A stretch of 64,000 nucleotides of DNA, taken from assembly GCA_013289825.1 (NCBI GenBank), contig JABCZF010000026.1, forward strand, positions 1 to 64,000, written 5' to 3'. The notes under the pieces were generated by a model. It did no database searches. It had not been told where the DNA came from and worked only from the letters and a program-made list of their open reading frames with translations. The stretch is from Acidobacteriota bacterium. Its GTDB lineage: Bacteria > Acidobacteriota > Terriglobia > Acidiferrales > UBA7541. A program made the translations under genes and the position numbers. This document shows positions 53,740 to 62,237 of this stretch, piece after piece. How positions within the stretch are numbered: position 1 is the stretch's first letter; every line of letters begins with the position of its first letter.

Positions 53740-54406
53740 GCAGGACTTCTCCTCAACACGCAAACCACACTTCAGCGGCTCAACGATCACTTCACGTTTA
53801 CTGCTCTGGAAAGCATCAAGAACGGCAGGTTGTTATCGTAAACTCGCCGCGTTCTCAACGCAAGCAACCTATCATTCGTTCGCGGTTAGTACTTGGCTCC
53901 AAACGCGTTTAATCTATCGTGACTATTCGCGTTAACCAAGCTGACGCACACATTTGTCGTTGCCAACAGCGCTCATGGTACCGGCGCCGCTCTCGGAATT
54001 CTCGTCGGCTTGGCATTAACAATGCCCAGCCATCGTTCACTTTTGGCCTCAACGGCCGGTGCCTCGTTTGCATCTGGCCTGGGGATCGACGCTTGGACGG
54101 TCACGCCTCAGCCCAGATCTGCCAGAGCCGGTTTCGAGGAGGAGCAGCTGGGCCACAAGGCTTTGCTCGCAAACCACCAAGAGGAAGCCGTCCGCTGGCT
54201 GCGCCATGCGACGACTCTCAAGCGCAATCGGCTGAACTCAGGGTACGCATACCAACGCCTGCGCAATACTTCAACCGCAACGGCCGCCTACAAGGAGGCT
54301 CACAAATCAAAACCGGACGATCCCACATATGCCGTTCCTATCGATCAGTAGTCCACCCGGAACCCAGAACCGGCGGTGTCGGTAGTGGGAATCTAGCACT
54401 GTCGCA
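53740..54406. other. Gene-poor stretch between purA and the tag pseudogene
   Basis: These 667 bases lie downstream of the tag pseudogene (minus strand) and upstream of purA. A weak plus-strand frame at 54010-54351 is listed separately. The purA promoter should lie in 53740-53900. No RNA gene or clear repeat was seen. Confidence 0.45.
54010..54351 (+). CDS. Doubtful small protein with a TPR-like C-terminus
   Basis: The frame codes for 113 residues and stays open for another ~29 codons upstream. After an Ala/Gly-rich hydrophobic part, it reads HKALLANHQEEAVRWLRHAT and SGYAYQRLRN, then AAYKEAHKSKPDDPTYA. This spacing resembles two tetratricopeptide repeats. The repeats are imperfect, and no clear ribosome site or partner gene is present, so it may be a decayed fragment of a TPR protein. 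Confidence 0.2.
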   Translation: MALTMPSHRSLLASTAGASFASGLGIDAWTVTPQPRSARAGFEEEQLGHKALLANHQEEAVRWLRHATTLKRNRLNSGYAYQRLRNTSTATAAYKEAHKSKPDDPTYAVPIDQ

Positions 54407-54975
54407 CTACTTTCGGGACAAAGCATCGTACCGGAAACAGTTCACCAAATGATCGTTCACCATCCCCGTCGCCTGCATGAACGCATAGCAAATTGTCGAC
54501 CCCACAAACCGAAAGCCCCGCTTCTGCAAATCCTTGCTCATGGCATCCGATTCCGCCGTCTTCGCGGGCAAACGTTTGTGCGTCTTCCAAGCATTCTGCT
54601 TCGGCGCACCACCGACAAACCGCCAGATGTAGGCATCAAACGACCCAAACTCCTCCTCACCTTCAAAAACGCCTGCGCGTTTGAAATCGTTGCCGCAATC
54701 TTCAAGCGGTTCCGAATAATCCCCGCATCCTTCAAAAGCTCCCGCACTTTCTTCTTGTCGTACCGTGCTACCTTCTCCGGCGCGAACCCGTCCAACACCT
54801 CACGATACCGCGCCCGCTTCTTCAAAACCGTGTCCCAGCTCAACCCCGCCTGCGCTCCCTCCAAAATCAAAAGCTCAAACAGCCCGCGCTCCTCATGCAG
54901 CGGCACACCCCATTCCTCATCGTGATAAGGAATATTCAACTCACTGGTCGCCCAATAGCACCGTTTCGTCGTCAT
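54407..54975 (-). pseudogene. tag: DNA-3-methyladenine glycosylase I, frameshifted
   Basis: The N-terminal frame (ATG 54975) encodes CYWATSELNIPYHDEEWGVP, FELLILEGAQAGLSWDTVLKKR and GIIRNRLKI. After AFLKV the frame changes near 54656-54660. The other frame continues EFGSFDAYIWRFVGGAPKQN, KTAESDAMSKDLQKRGFRF and VGSTICYAFMQATGMVNDH to a stop at 54407. The 569-base span is exactly one base short of a whole number of codons, and adding one base after the LKV codons restores the family consensus. Both halves look well conserved, so this is a recent mutation or a sequencing error. The enzyme excises 3-methyladenine. Confidence 0.85.
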
Positions 54976-55704
54976 CTCCCTCGTCCCACCATGCAATTCT
55001 ATTCCATTGTCGTTCTTGTCTTATCGGCTTCTTTCTAGGCACGGGTGCGCCTTCGAAGCACGCCGTCACCGCCGTTCGCTCCCGTTTGTTCGTCATGGAG
55101 GGCTGGCCAGGGCTGGCCACGCCCCCCTCTCCAACGCCTACGAACGAGATATGATGTCTCCTAAGAGCGAACCTATGAGATTAGCTAAGAGCTTCATGAT
55201 CGATCCCGAGATCAACGAGTACGTCGACTCCACCAAGGGCGAACGCTCACCCCAAATTCAGTCTGCGCCTTCCTCTTAAGGCGAAAGAAGGCGGCCTGGA
55301 TTTCGACTGCTCGGCGAAATGCGATCAGGTCACCACTGTCGAAAAGAGCCTCTTGCGCTATCCTGCGCTCGGCGCCCTCTCGGCCACCAGCATGGCGCGC
55401 ATAGAAGAACAAGTTCGCATCGCCCTCGGCCTGCCCTGACGTCCGCGAGCCCTTCGCAGCCCCTGCTCTCGGCCCAATTTGTTTCTGGAACAGACTCGGC
55501 CTCCGCCCAATCTAATTACTAGGAAGAGTTTTGATTTGCGGCAGCCTCGGCCGCCCTTTCTTATTTCGTGCAGGATACGCTGCGTTCCGTTGCGACCCTT
55601 ATGGAAAACATAGGGCAGAGCTTGTTCGTTTTATTGTTGGCCAGAGGACAAAACGAGCTAGCTCCATTTTCGAGGCAGTTTGAAGGACGGGCTTCCAATG
55701 CCAG
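54976..55704. other. Gene-poor stretch with toxin-antitoxin debris
   Basis: These 729 bases between tag and the methyltransferase contain the antitoxin/MazF scar at 55175-55439 (listed separately). The rest, 54976-55174 and 55440-55704, has only short frames without support. Confidence 0.45.
55175..55439 (+). pseudogene. Scar of an antitoxin/MazF-type toxin module
   Basis: ATG 55175 opens an antitoxin-like start (MRLAKSFMIDPEINEYVDST, then KGERS). About 25 codons in, the sequence shifts frame. From about 55257 it reads LRLPLKAKEGGLDFDCSAKC, then DQVTTVEKSLL, ATSMARIEEQVRIALGLP and a stop at 55437. That second part is the C-terminal half of a PemK/MazF-type endoribonuclease. The antitoxin C-terminus and toxin N-terminus are missing, so one internal deletion appears to have fused the two gene ends. 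Confidence 0.6.
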
Positions 55705-56514
55705 CTATTTCAGGATTGCATGAATGATGATGGTATTCCCGCCCAGCAACACCGGATCCGACGCTAGCTCGTCCGTCCAGCGGTCTTTGCGCCGCTTTTC
55801 AGGCGTCAGCTTCGCCAGCAGCCGTATAAACGCTACCAGCGGCCAATACAGCCACTGATTGCCCTTTTTCCGGTCGCGGTAAACACCCTGAATCGCAAAT
55901 CCGTTTTTCTCGAGGTAATACCGCAGTTCGCTGTAACCAATGGGGTTAGCGTGGACAGCAATCTCATCCATGCCCGCACAATCATAGTGAATCTTGGCCT
56001 TGGACTGGTCGGAAAGGGGCTTGCAATGCGAGGTGTAGCCGAACAGCAGCCACTTCAGCCGTTCCTCGACATTCATGATATTCGGTACGCTGATAATCAG
56101 GTGGCCGCCCGGTTTCAGCAGCCGCCGGTATTCCCGAAACGCCTGAGGCGGCGAATCGATATGTTCCAATCCATCCAAAGAGGTGATGTAGTCAAACGAC
56201 CCCGACGCATACGGGAGCGTGCCCGCCAGATCGCCGCGCTTAATCTCGACTCCATCCAGGCGGAACAGCTCCGAGTAGAGGTCGCAGCATCGCACATCGA
56301 AGCCCTCTGACAGCAAGTCCTGCGCCAACGCTCCTTCGCCGGCAGGGCAATCCAGAATCACTCCGCGCGGCAGCGGTTTCAAAATCTTCAGCACTGTCTC
56401 GTGTAGCCCAGGACGCGACATCGCGATCGGCCCGCGGTCTCCCGCCAGCAGGGGCGGATGATCTGCCGGTTTCACCGTCCGTGTCGTCGTTGCCGCTGTC
56501 TCCGCAGTAGGCAA
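55705..56514 (-). CDS. Class I SAM-dependent methyltransferase
   Basis: The 269-residue product has the SAM motif I VILDCPAGEGALAQDLLSEG, acidic motif II DLYSELF, motif III with SGSFDYITSLDGLEHIDSP, and KPGGHLIISVPNIMNVEERL. The C-terminal ~70 residues carry a basic/hydrophobic segment (WLYWPLVAFIRLLAKL) that may touch the membrane. Such proteins often modify lipids, quinones or glycans; the target is not predictable. thioredoxin lies upstream in the same direction, 136 bases away. Confidence 0.82.
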   Translation of the reverse strand: MPTAETAATTTRTVKPADHPPLLAGDRGPIAMSRPGLHETVLKILKPLPRGVILDCPAGEGALAQDLLSEGFDVRCCDLYSELFRLDGVEIKRGDLAGTLPYASGSFDYITSLDGLEHIDSPPQAFREYRRLLKPGGHLIISVPNIMNVEERLKWLLFGYTSHCKPLSDQSKAKIHYDCAGMDEIAVHANPIGYSELRYYLEKNGFAIQGVYRDRKKGNQWLYWPLVAFIRLLAKLTPEKRRKDRWTDELASDPVLLGGNTIIIHAILK

Positions 56515-56650
56515 TCTATGCTCCTAAACTCCCGCGCCCGCGCACCATGCGGCAAAAAGCGAAGGGCATGCCGTACTCAACTGTACGACATGCCCCGCCC
56601 ATCTTCCTATCTTTTTGCAGACCTTTTCGTGCGACGCATCCCTTGGCGGA

Positions 56651-57001
56651 TTACGCCAGATGCCGGTCCAGCGCCTTGGTAATCTGATCCTTGGGTACCG
56701 CGCCCACAATCTGCTCCACCATCTGCCCGTTCTTGAACACCAGCAGTGTCGGGATTCCGCGAATGTTATATCGCGCCGCCGAGTTCATGGCTTCATCGAC
56801 GTTCAGCTTCATCACCTTAAGCTTGCCGGCGTAATCATGCGCGATCTCGGCCACTGTCGGCGCCAGCATGTGGCAGGGGCGGCACCATTCTGCCCAGAAA
56901 TCCACCAGCACGGGCTGCGCACTACTGGCCGTCAGCACCTCTGCCTCGAAATTTCCATCCGTCACCGCTTGGATACTCTCAGCTTTGATATTTTCAGCCA
57001 T
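56651..57001 (-). CDS. trxA: Thioredoxin with WCRPC active site
   Basis: The 116-residue thioredoxin fold protein has PVLVDFWAEWCRPCHMLAP, NVDEAMNSAARYNIRGIPTLLVFKNG and the cis-Pro in GIPT. The active site is WCRPC rather than the canonical WCGPC, which should change redox potential or partner choice. The start is taken at ATG 57001; an in-frame ATG at 57016 precedes it. It follows glgA after about 57 bases. Confidence 0.9.
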   Translation of the reverse strand: MAENIKAESIQAVTDGNFEAEVLTASSAQPVLVDFWAEWCRPCHMLAPTVAEIAHDYAGKLKVMKLNVDEAMNSAARYNIRGIPTLLVFKNGQMVEQIVGAVPKDQITKALDRHLA

Positions 57002-57057
57002 GTTGTTTGTCCTCAACAGCTTGCCGCGAGGCCGCTGTCTCTGTCTCCTTCGTCAGT

Positions 57058-58629
57058 TCAATTAGATGTGGTAACAGACATTTGGTTTCGTCCGGCCCGC
57101 CCGCCGCCCCGGAGGGTCAGCGCCGCTTGGTACACTTTCGCGTACTCCGCTGCCGGCCCCTTCCAGGAAAAATCTTTGGCCATCCCGTTCAATTGGATGC
57201 GCCTCCAGATACGCTCGTCGGTAGCATGATGCAAGGCTTGCCGGATCGCATACATCATGGCGGCGCCGGAATATTCCGCGAACTTGAAGCCCGTTCCCGT
57301 GCCACGCTCCAGATCGAACGGCTCGACAGTATCATCCAATCCGCCGGTGGCTCGCACAATCGGCACGGTACCATACTTCAAGCTGTAGATCTGATTCAAC
57401 CCGCACGGCTCGTACCGCGACGGCATCAGAAACATGTCTGCGCCAGCTTCGATTTTATGCGCAATCTCGTTGTCGTAAGCGATCTTCACGCCGGCGCGAC
57501 CGGAAAAGGTATTTGCCATGGCCTGAAAAAGTTCTTCGTACTTGCGATCGCCGGACCCCAGCACGACCAGCGATACATCTTCTTTCATCAACTCGAAGGC
57601 CTGCTCCGCTATCAAATCGAAACCTTTTTGATCCGCGAATCGCGATACGATTCCAATCACCGGGCGCGCAGCGTGCTCCGGCGCAATGCCAAACAATTCC
57701 AGCAGCGCCTGCTTGCACACTTGTTTTCCGCTCATATCCTTCGCGGAATATTTCATGGGGATCAGCTTGTCTTTGTCGGGGCTCCACGCAGAATAATCCA
57801 CACCATTCAAGATTCCGACCATGCGGTCGGCGCGACTTCGCACTACGCCGTCGAGGCCGTATCCAAATTCCGGCGTCTGAATCTCTTGGGCGTATCTCTT
57901 GCTGACGGTCGTAAGATAATCCGAGTAAACCAAACCGCCCTTCAAGAAGTTCACGCTGCCATAAAACTCCAGGCTTGCCGGGTTGTATAGCGGCAGCGGG
58001 ATTCCTGCTCGTTCGAGTACGTCCTTCGGAAAAAGTCCGTGATAGCCCATATTGTGAATCGTGAACACGACGGGAATGCGATTGACGGTCGGATCGTCAC
58101 CGTACGAACTGCGCAACAGCACCGGCACCAGCGCTGTCTGCCAGTCGTGGCAATGAATCACATCGGCCGGCCAAACGTGCTTCACGATTTCGATCGCGGC
58201 GCGGCAGAATTCGCTGTAGCGTTCCGCGTTGTCTGCGAAATCTCCGGCGCTGTTACCGTAAAAGCCGTCGCGGTCAAAATACGCCGGATCATCCACAAAA
58301 AAATACCGAACGCCGGAAATCACCGTGCCATTCAACACCGCCGGAAACCGCAGACGATTGGCCATCGGAATTGTCAGGCTTGGCATCACCACGGCGCTCG
58401 CTTTGGTTCCGCGGTAACGCGGCAAAACGACCGCCACCTCGTGGCCCTGCGCTACCAAGGTCCTCGGCAGCGCCTCGACCACATCCGCAAGGCCGCCGGT
58501 CTTCGAAAACGGCAGCCCTTCCGATGCCACAAAAAGAATTTTCACTTTCTTCTGTTCACTCGACTCCTGGGAGGCTCTTCGCGTCTTTCTCTTCTTCGGC
58601 ACATGCACAGGATGGATCGCGTGGTGCAC
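57058..58629 (-). CDS. glgA: Glycogen synthase (ADP-glucose type)
   Basis: This GT5 enzyme elongates alpha-1,4-glucan from ADP-glucose. It carries the N-terminal KILFVASEGLPFSKTGGLADV with the KTGGL nucleotide motif, CHDWQTALVPVLLR, FTIHNMGYHG, TVSKRYAQEIQTPEFGYGLD, GIVSRFADQKGFDLI and PSRYEPCGLNQIYSLKYGTVPIVRATGGL. The frame opens at GTG 58629 with a basic leader (PKKRKTRR). GTG 58545, just before KILFVASE, gives the usual ~495-residue length and may be the true start. It is divergent from rsmA. Confidence 0.93.
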   Translation of the reverse strand: MHHAIHPVHVPKKRKTRRASQESSEQKKVKILFVASEGLPFSKTGGLADVVEALPRTLVAQGHEVAVVLPRYRGTKASAVVMPSLTIPMANRLRFPAVLNGTVISGVRYFFVDDPAYFDRDGFYGNSAGDFADNAERYSEFCRAAIEIVKHVWPADVIHCHDWQTALVPVLLRSSYGDDPTVNRIPVVFTIHNMGYHGLFPKDVLERAGIPLPLYNPASLEFYGSVNFLKGGLVYSDYLTTVSKRYAQEIQTPEFGYGLDGVVRSRADRMVGILNGVDYSAWSPDKDKLIPMKYSAKDMSGKQVCKQALLELFGIAPEHAARPVIGIVSRFADQKGFDLIAEQAFELMKEDVSLVVLGSGDRKYEELFQAMANTFSGRAGVKIAYDNEIAHKIEAGADMFLMPSRYEPCGLNQIYSLKYGTVPIVRATGGLDDTVEPFDLERGTGTGFKFAEYSGAAMMYAIRQALHHATDERIWRRIQLNGMAKDFSWKGPAAEYAKVYQAALTLRGGGRAGRNQMSVTTSN

Positions 58630-58721
58630 ATCATTTTACGCTACTGGACCCTATTCTCGCCGTCAAGAGAGAACCACTCGACGGGAACCGGCCAGCGCAC
58701 TTCCTGCTACACTTTCGGCGC

Positions 58722-59561
58722 ATGGCTCGTCAACGACTTGGCCAACATTTTCTCGTGGACACCGACTGGCGCGAACAAATCGCGCGCGCCATCGGCGCTT
58801 CGCCGCACGCAACTCTCGGGTCACCCGCCGTGGATTCGGCGCCGGTACAAGAGCAAACCTATGGCTGGATTGAAGTGGGCGCGGGCCACGGGGAAATGAC
58901 CGAGCGCCTGGCCTCGACCGGCGCCGCCGTTTACGCGATCGAACTCGATGCGCTGCTCCTAGCTCGCCTGCGAAAGCTGGCCAAGAGATTTCCGAATCTC
59001 ACCGTCATCCATGGCGATGTCCTGGAAAGCGATCTAGCGGCCCTGGCCGCGGGCCGCCGCATCCGACTCTACGGCAATTTGCCGTACTACATCACGTCGC
59101 CGATCCTTCATCATTTTTTCACTTTCGCGGATAGGATCGACGAGATTCATGTCGTCATTCAGGAAGAAGTCGCTCTGCGTCTCACAGCCAAGCCCGAGAC
59201 CAAGCAGTTCGGATATCTCTCGGTCGTCACGCAACTCTACACGCGTCCGGAATTTGTCATGCGCATTCCGCGCAGTGCCTTCCGCCCGGTACCCGAAGTT
59301 GACTCTGCATTGGTAACTCTGCGCCTTCCGGGTGATCGCGCAAAATTGGCGCTCCCGGACGAAGCAGCTTTTCTGGATTTTGTGAAATTGAGTTTCGCTC
59401 AGAAGCGCAAAACACTGGTCAACAATCTGCGAACGCTGGCGAAACCGGAGGTCGTTCGCGAAGCACTTGCCCGAGAAAACCTGCGTCTCGACGCGCGCGC
59501 CGAGCAACTTACCGTCTCGCAGTTCGCCGCTCTTAGAGAACATCTGGCCGCCGGGCCCTAA
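58722..59561 (+). CDS. rsmA: 16S rRNA (adenine1518/1519-N6)-dimethyltransferase
   Basis: The 279-residue KsgA enzyme starts RQRLGQHFLVDTDWREQIARA, followed by the SAM motif WIEVGAGHGEMTERL, IELDALLLARL, the catalytic LYGNLPYYITSPILHHF and VQEEVALRL-like IQEEVALRLTAKP. The C-terminal domain contains VPEVDSALVTL and SFAQKRKTLVNNL. ATG 58722 agrees with the family start, and the longer frame upstream is shadow to glgA. Its stop codon overlaps the convergent GDPD stop. Confidence 0.94.
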   Translation: MARQRLGQHFLVDTDWREQIARAIGASPHATLGSPAVDSAPVQEQTYGWIEVGAGHGEMTERLASTGAAVYAIELDALLLARLRKLAKRFPNLTVIHGDVLESDLAALAAGRRIRLYGNLPYYITSPILHHFFTFADRIDEIHVVIQEEVALRLTAKPETKQFGYLSVVTQLYTRPEFVMRIPRSAFRPVPEVDSALVTLRLPGDRAKLALPDEAAFLDFVKLSFAQKRKTLVNNLRTLAKPEVVREALARENLRLDARAEQLTVSQFAALREHLAAGP

Positions 59562-60286
59562 CTCTTCTCCACGTCTTTCTTCAGTGCCGCGACCAACCGG
59601 TCCGGATAATCGCTCATGATCCCGTCCACACCGGCGGCTATGAGCAGCCGGATGTGCGCCGGATGATTTACCGTCCAGCAGACCACTTGCAAATCGCGTT
59701 TGCGCGCTTCCACAATCATCGCCGGCGTTACCAAATCTCCGCGCACGACCAATTGCCGCGCGCCCACATCCACCGCGGTTGTAAGAGGATTGGCGAGCTG
59801 CCCGTCGTACAGCACGCCGGTCATCAGCGTCGGCTCAATCTTGCGCAAACCGGCCAGAATCGTGTGGTCAAAGGAAATCACCACGACGCGCGCCACTTCG
59901 CCGGACTCGCGCAGCGCGCCGATCAAAGCATGTTCCCCGCCCCAGGAGCCGCTGGGCTTCAGCTCCAGATAAAATACGATGTCGTTCTTCTTCGAGAATT
60001 CCAGAATTTCTTCGAGAGTCGGAATGCGCTCTCCGGTGTAGTCGCTTCCGAACCACGAACCCGCGTCGAAGCGGCGAAGCCCGGCGAGCGTTTGATCGTG
60101 CACTTTACCCTGGCCATTGGTGGTGCGATCCAGGGTGTCATCATGGATGGCCACGAACCTGGCGTCCCGCGAGAGCTGCAAATCCGTTTCGATAAACGTC
60201 GCTCCCAAGGCAACCGCCTTCTTGAAGGCCGCCAGCGTGTTTTCCGGCGCGTGTCCCGAGGCCCCGCGATGTCCGATGATGAACAC
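59558..60286 (-). CDS. Glycerophosphodiester phosphodiesterase
   Basis: The 242-residue GDPD-fold enzyme has IIGHRGASGHAPENTLAAF (catalytic His/Arg and metal-binding region), FIETDLQLSRDARFVAIHDDTLDRTTNGQG, YLELKPSG and WTVNHPAHIRLLIAAGVDGIMSDYPD. It hydrolyses glycerophosphodiesters to glycerol-3-phosphate and an alcohol. The absence of a signal peptide points to the cytoplasm (UgpQ-like). It starts at GTG 60286 and ends against the rsmA stop. Confidence 0.92.
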   Translation of the reverse strand: MFIIGHRGASGHAPENTLAAFKKAVALGATFIETDLQLSRDARFVAIHDDTLDRTTNGQGKVHDQTLAGLRRFDAGSWFGSDYTGERIPTLEEILEFSKKNDIVFYLELKPSGSWGGEHALIGALRESGEVARVVVISFDHTILAGLRKIEPTLMTGVLYDGQLANPLTTAVDVGARQLVVRGDLVTPAMIVEARKRDLQVVCWTVNHPAHIRLLIAAGVDGIMSDYPDRLVAALKKDVEKS

Positions 60287-60384
60287 TTGGACGCTCTCTT
60301 TCTAAGCATCGCCAGCTAGCCAGCACTTTCGCCCGTGAAGAATTTCTGAATACCCGGTCATCTGCAAAAGATTACATGGAATTT

Positions 60385-60427
60385 TGTATGCTAACATTCG
60401 CATACAGTCAATTAGGTACGCACCTAA
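60385..60427 (+). promoter_or_regulatory. Two inverted repeats in the promoter region of the BON-domain gene
   Basis: TGTATGC-TAACATTC-GCATACA (60385-60406) is a perfect 7-8-7 repeat, and TTAGGT-ACGC-ACCTAA (60412-60427) a perfect 6-4-6 repeat. They lie 60-100 bases before the ATG, where a promoter is expected. The regulators are unknown. Confidence 0.4.
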
Positions 60428-60486
60428 GCTATTGCCTCTTGAATCTAACCATTTGACGTAGTTCAAGCCCTTCCAAGGAGGAGAAT

Positions 60487-61059
60487 ATGAGAAAGGAATT
60501 TCGCGCCCTGCTCGTAGCAGTGCTGATGGCGGCCCAGCTGGGGGTGGCCCCCAACACTCCGGCGTCGCCGCCGGGCCAACCCACGAGCCAGAACGAGCCC
60601 AAGTCGCAACAGGAACTAAAAAAAGAAGTGCGCCACGTGCTGGTCATGCTGCCGCACTATTCCGTGTTCGACAATCTGGCCTACCGGGTGGAAGGCGACA
60701 ACGTCATCCTGGAAGGTCAAGTAGTTCGTCCCAGCATCAAATCGGATGCCGAATCCGTGGTGAAAAGCGTCGCCGGCGTCAGCTCGGTCGTCAACAACAT
60801 TGAAGTTCTTCCTCCCTCTCCGACGGATGACCAGCTGCGCCGGGCGCTGTACCGCGCCATTTATGGCGAGCCAAGTCTATCCCGTTACGGCTTTGCTGCG
60901 GTGTCTTCGATTCACATCATCGTGAAGAATGGAAACGTCACCCTGGAAGGCGTGGTGGACAGCGAAGCGGATAAAAACCTGGCCGGTCTTCGAGCTAACG
61001 GCGTCCCAAGCGTTTTTTCCGTGAAGAACAACCTGCAGGTCGAGGGCGGCAGCAAGTAA
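60487..61059 (+). CDS. Secreted two-BON-domain protein
   Basis: The 190-residue product has a signal-like N-terminus (RALLVAVLMAAQLGVAPNTP), a Pro/Gln-rich linker, and two BON domains. The first is at about residues 45-100 (YRVEGDNVILEGQVVRPSIK, GVSSVVNNIEVLP) and the second at about 108-185 (IHIIVKNGNVTLEGVVDSEADK, VFSVKNNLQVEG). BON domains bind membranes or outer-membrane partners, as in OsmY/DolP. AAGGAGGAG lies directly before ATG 60487. It is convergent with the IclR regulator. Confidence 0.87.
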   Translation: MRKEFRALLVAVLMAAQLGVAPNTPASPPGQPTSQNEPKSQQELKKEVRHVLVMLPHYSVFDNLAYRVEGDNVILEGQVVRPSIKSDAESVVKSVAGVSSVVNNIEVLPPSPTDDQLRRALYRAIYGEPSLSRYGFAAVSSIHIIVKNGNVTLEGVVDSEADKNLAGLRANGVPSVFSVKNNLQVEGGSK

Positions 61060-61084
61060 TTCCTGGGCGAAAGGTGGGGCGGCG

Positions 61085-61873
61085 CTAGGCCGCCCCGGCA
61101 GCGCCACTCCTCGTCAATTGCCTGGAAATCCGCCGCGCGGCCTCCTTCAAGGCTTCGACAATTTTCGGAAGGTTTTCTTCATCCACTTGCGTAAGCGTGC
61201 CGCTGACACCAAGCGCGGCCGTGACGTTCCCGGCGGTGTCAGAAATCGGCGCTCCAAGGCACCTGGCCCCAAGACTATTCTCTTCGTCGTCGACTGCGTA
61301 GCCTTGCTCGCGCACGAGCTCGAGATCGGCGAGCAGGCGCGCCATGGTGATGATGGTTTTCGGTGTGCGTTTCCTCATTCCGTGCTGGCGCACGATGGCT
61401 TCCATCTCTTGCTTGGGCAGCCAGGCGAGCAGAGCTTTGCCCACGCTCGTCGAATGCAGATACATTCTGCGACCCACCCAGGTATTCACTTTAAAAAAAC
61501 CGGGCGCTTCGACTTTCTCGACGTACACGGCTTCACCTTGATCCAGGACGGCCAGGTGGGCGGTCAAGTGCACGCGTTCTACGAGCGAGCGCATGAACGG
61601 CAGCGCGAGGTCCGCGATATCCAGATTCGACTGCGCGTCTCCGCCCAGGCTGAGAATTTTTAGACCCAGCTTGTAGCGGCCTGTCTCCGCGTCGCGGCGA
61701 AGGTACCCGCGGCGTTCCAGGGTGCGCAGAATGTAGCTCGCCGAGCTTTTGGGAATGGCCAGTTTGCGGCTGATCTCGGAATTGGTGAGGCCGTCCGGGC
61801 GCTGGGCGACGTTTTCGAGAATGTTGAGGGCGCGTTCGACGGCGGTGGCCGGGCTGGAACCGCTAGCTGGCAT
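61085..61873 (-). CDS. IclR-family transcriptional regulator
   Basis: This regulator of about 262 residues has an N-terminal winged helix (VERALNILENVAQRPDGLTN, SEISRKLAIPKSSASYILRTLERRGYL) and a C-terminal effector domain (YLHSTSVGKALLAWLP, GYAVDDEENSLGARCLGAPI, AALGVSGTLTQV). ATG 61873 is used. It is divergent from malate synthase and isocitrate lyase genes with two similar palindromes between them. It is probably the glyoxylate-shunt repressor, like E. coli IclR; the effector is not known. Confidence 0.9.
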   Translation of the reverse strand: MPASGSSPATAVERALNILENVAQRPDGLTNSEISRKLAIPKSSASYILRTLERRGYLRRDAETGRYKLGLKILSLGGDAQSNLDIADLALPFMRSLVERVHLTAHLAVLDQGEAVYVEKVEAPGFFKVNTWVGRRMYLHSTSVGKALLAWLPKQEMEAIVRQHGMRKRTPKTIITMARLLADLELVREQGYAVDDEENSLGARCLGAPISDTAGNVTAALGVSGTLTQVDEENLPKIVEALKEAARRISRQLTRSGAAGAA

Positions 61874-61925
61874 GGCGTGACTCCAGGGTCTCGCAGAGGG
61901 TCGCGGTCCCAAGTATAGAATATAT

Positions 61926-61941
61926 GTTCAGGATACTGAAC
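61926..61941. promoter_or_regulatory. Palindrome GTTCAG-N4-CTGAAC (putative IclR operator 1)
   Basis: A perfect 6-4-6 inverted repeat lies 53 bases upstream of the regulator's start codon. The same layout recurs at 61999-62014. Position and repetition suggest autoregulation by the IclR-type protein. Confidence 0.6.
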
Positions 61942-61990
61942 GAGGACTTGCGCCGGGTTCAGGGAGCTTGCTAGAAAAAGAACGCAGCGT

Positions 61991-62014
61991 GAACACGTGT
62001 TCAGCTTATTGAAC
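61991..62014. promoter_or_regulatory. Overlapping palindromes GAACACGTGTTC and GTTCAG-N4-TTGAAC (putative IclR operator 2)
   Basis: A perfect 12-base palindrome (61991-62002) overlaps a 6-4-6 repeat (61999-62014) with one mismatch to operator 1. The two 6-4-6 sites lie 73 bases apart, centre to centre, about seven helical turns. Confidence 0.55.
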
Positions 62015-62237
62015 AACCCGGCGCGCGTGGGAAATTACCCATCCTTGCTGTGTAATTTCCTGTCGTTTTCTGCCAGGGGTGGTTCCCAGCGTTTCCACGG
62101 CTCACGGCAGGTCTTCTATGTGCTTGATCGTATGGCAGTTACAGAACGGGGGAGAACGGCCATTGGCCTTCCAATTGCCCATCTTTCTGGGTGGCCCAAT
62201 CCCGTTCGAGTTCCGACCCGGGAGGATTGAGAAAAAC

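Larger units (their letters stand above)
61874..62237. other. Divergent control region between iclR-like gene and malate synthase
   Basis: This 364-base region carries two palindromes (61926-61941 and 61991-62014, listed separately) and the GGAGG ribosome site at about 62219 of the malate synthase gene. The frame from 62079 that runs into malate synthase upstream of ATG 62238 is not needed for the family. Confidence 0.55.

Noticed and set aside
61076..61096. GGGGCGGC/GCCGCCCC hairpin between the BON gene and the IclR gene
   Set aside because: A good 8-base stem, but no T-run on either strand and it overlaps the regulator's 3' end, so it was not called as a terminator.
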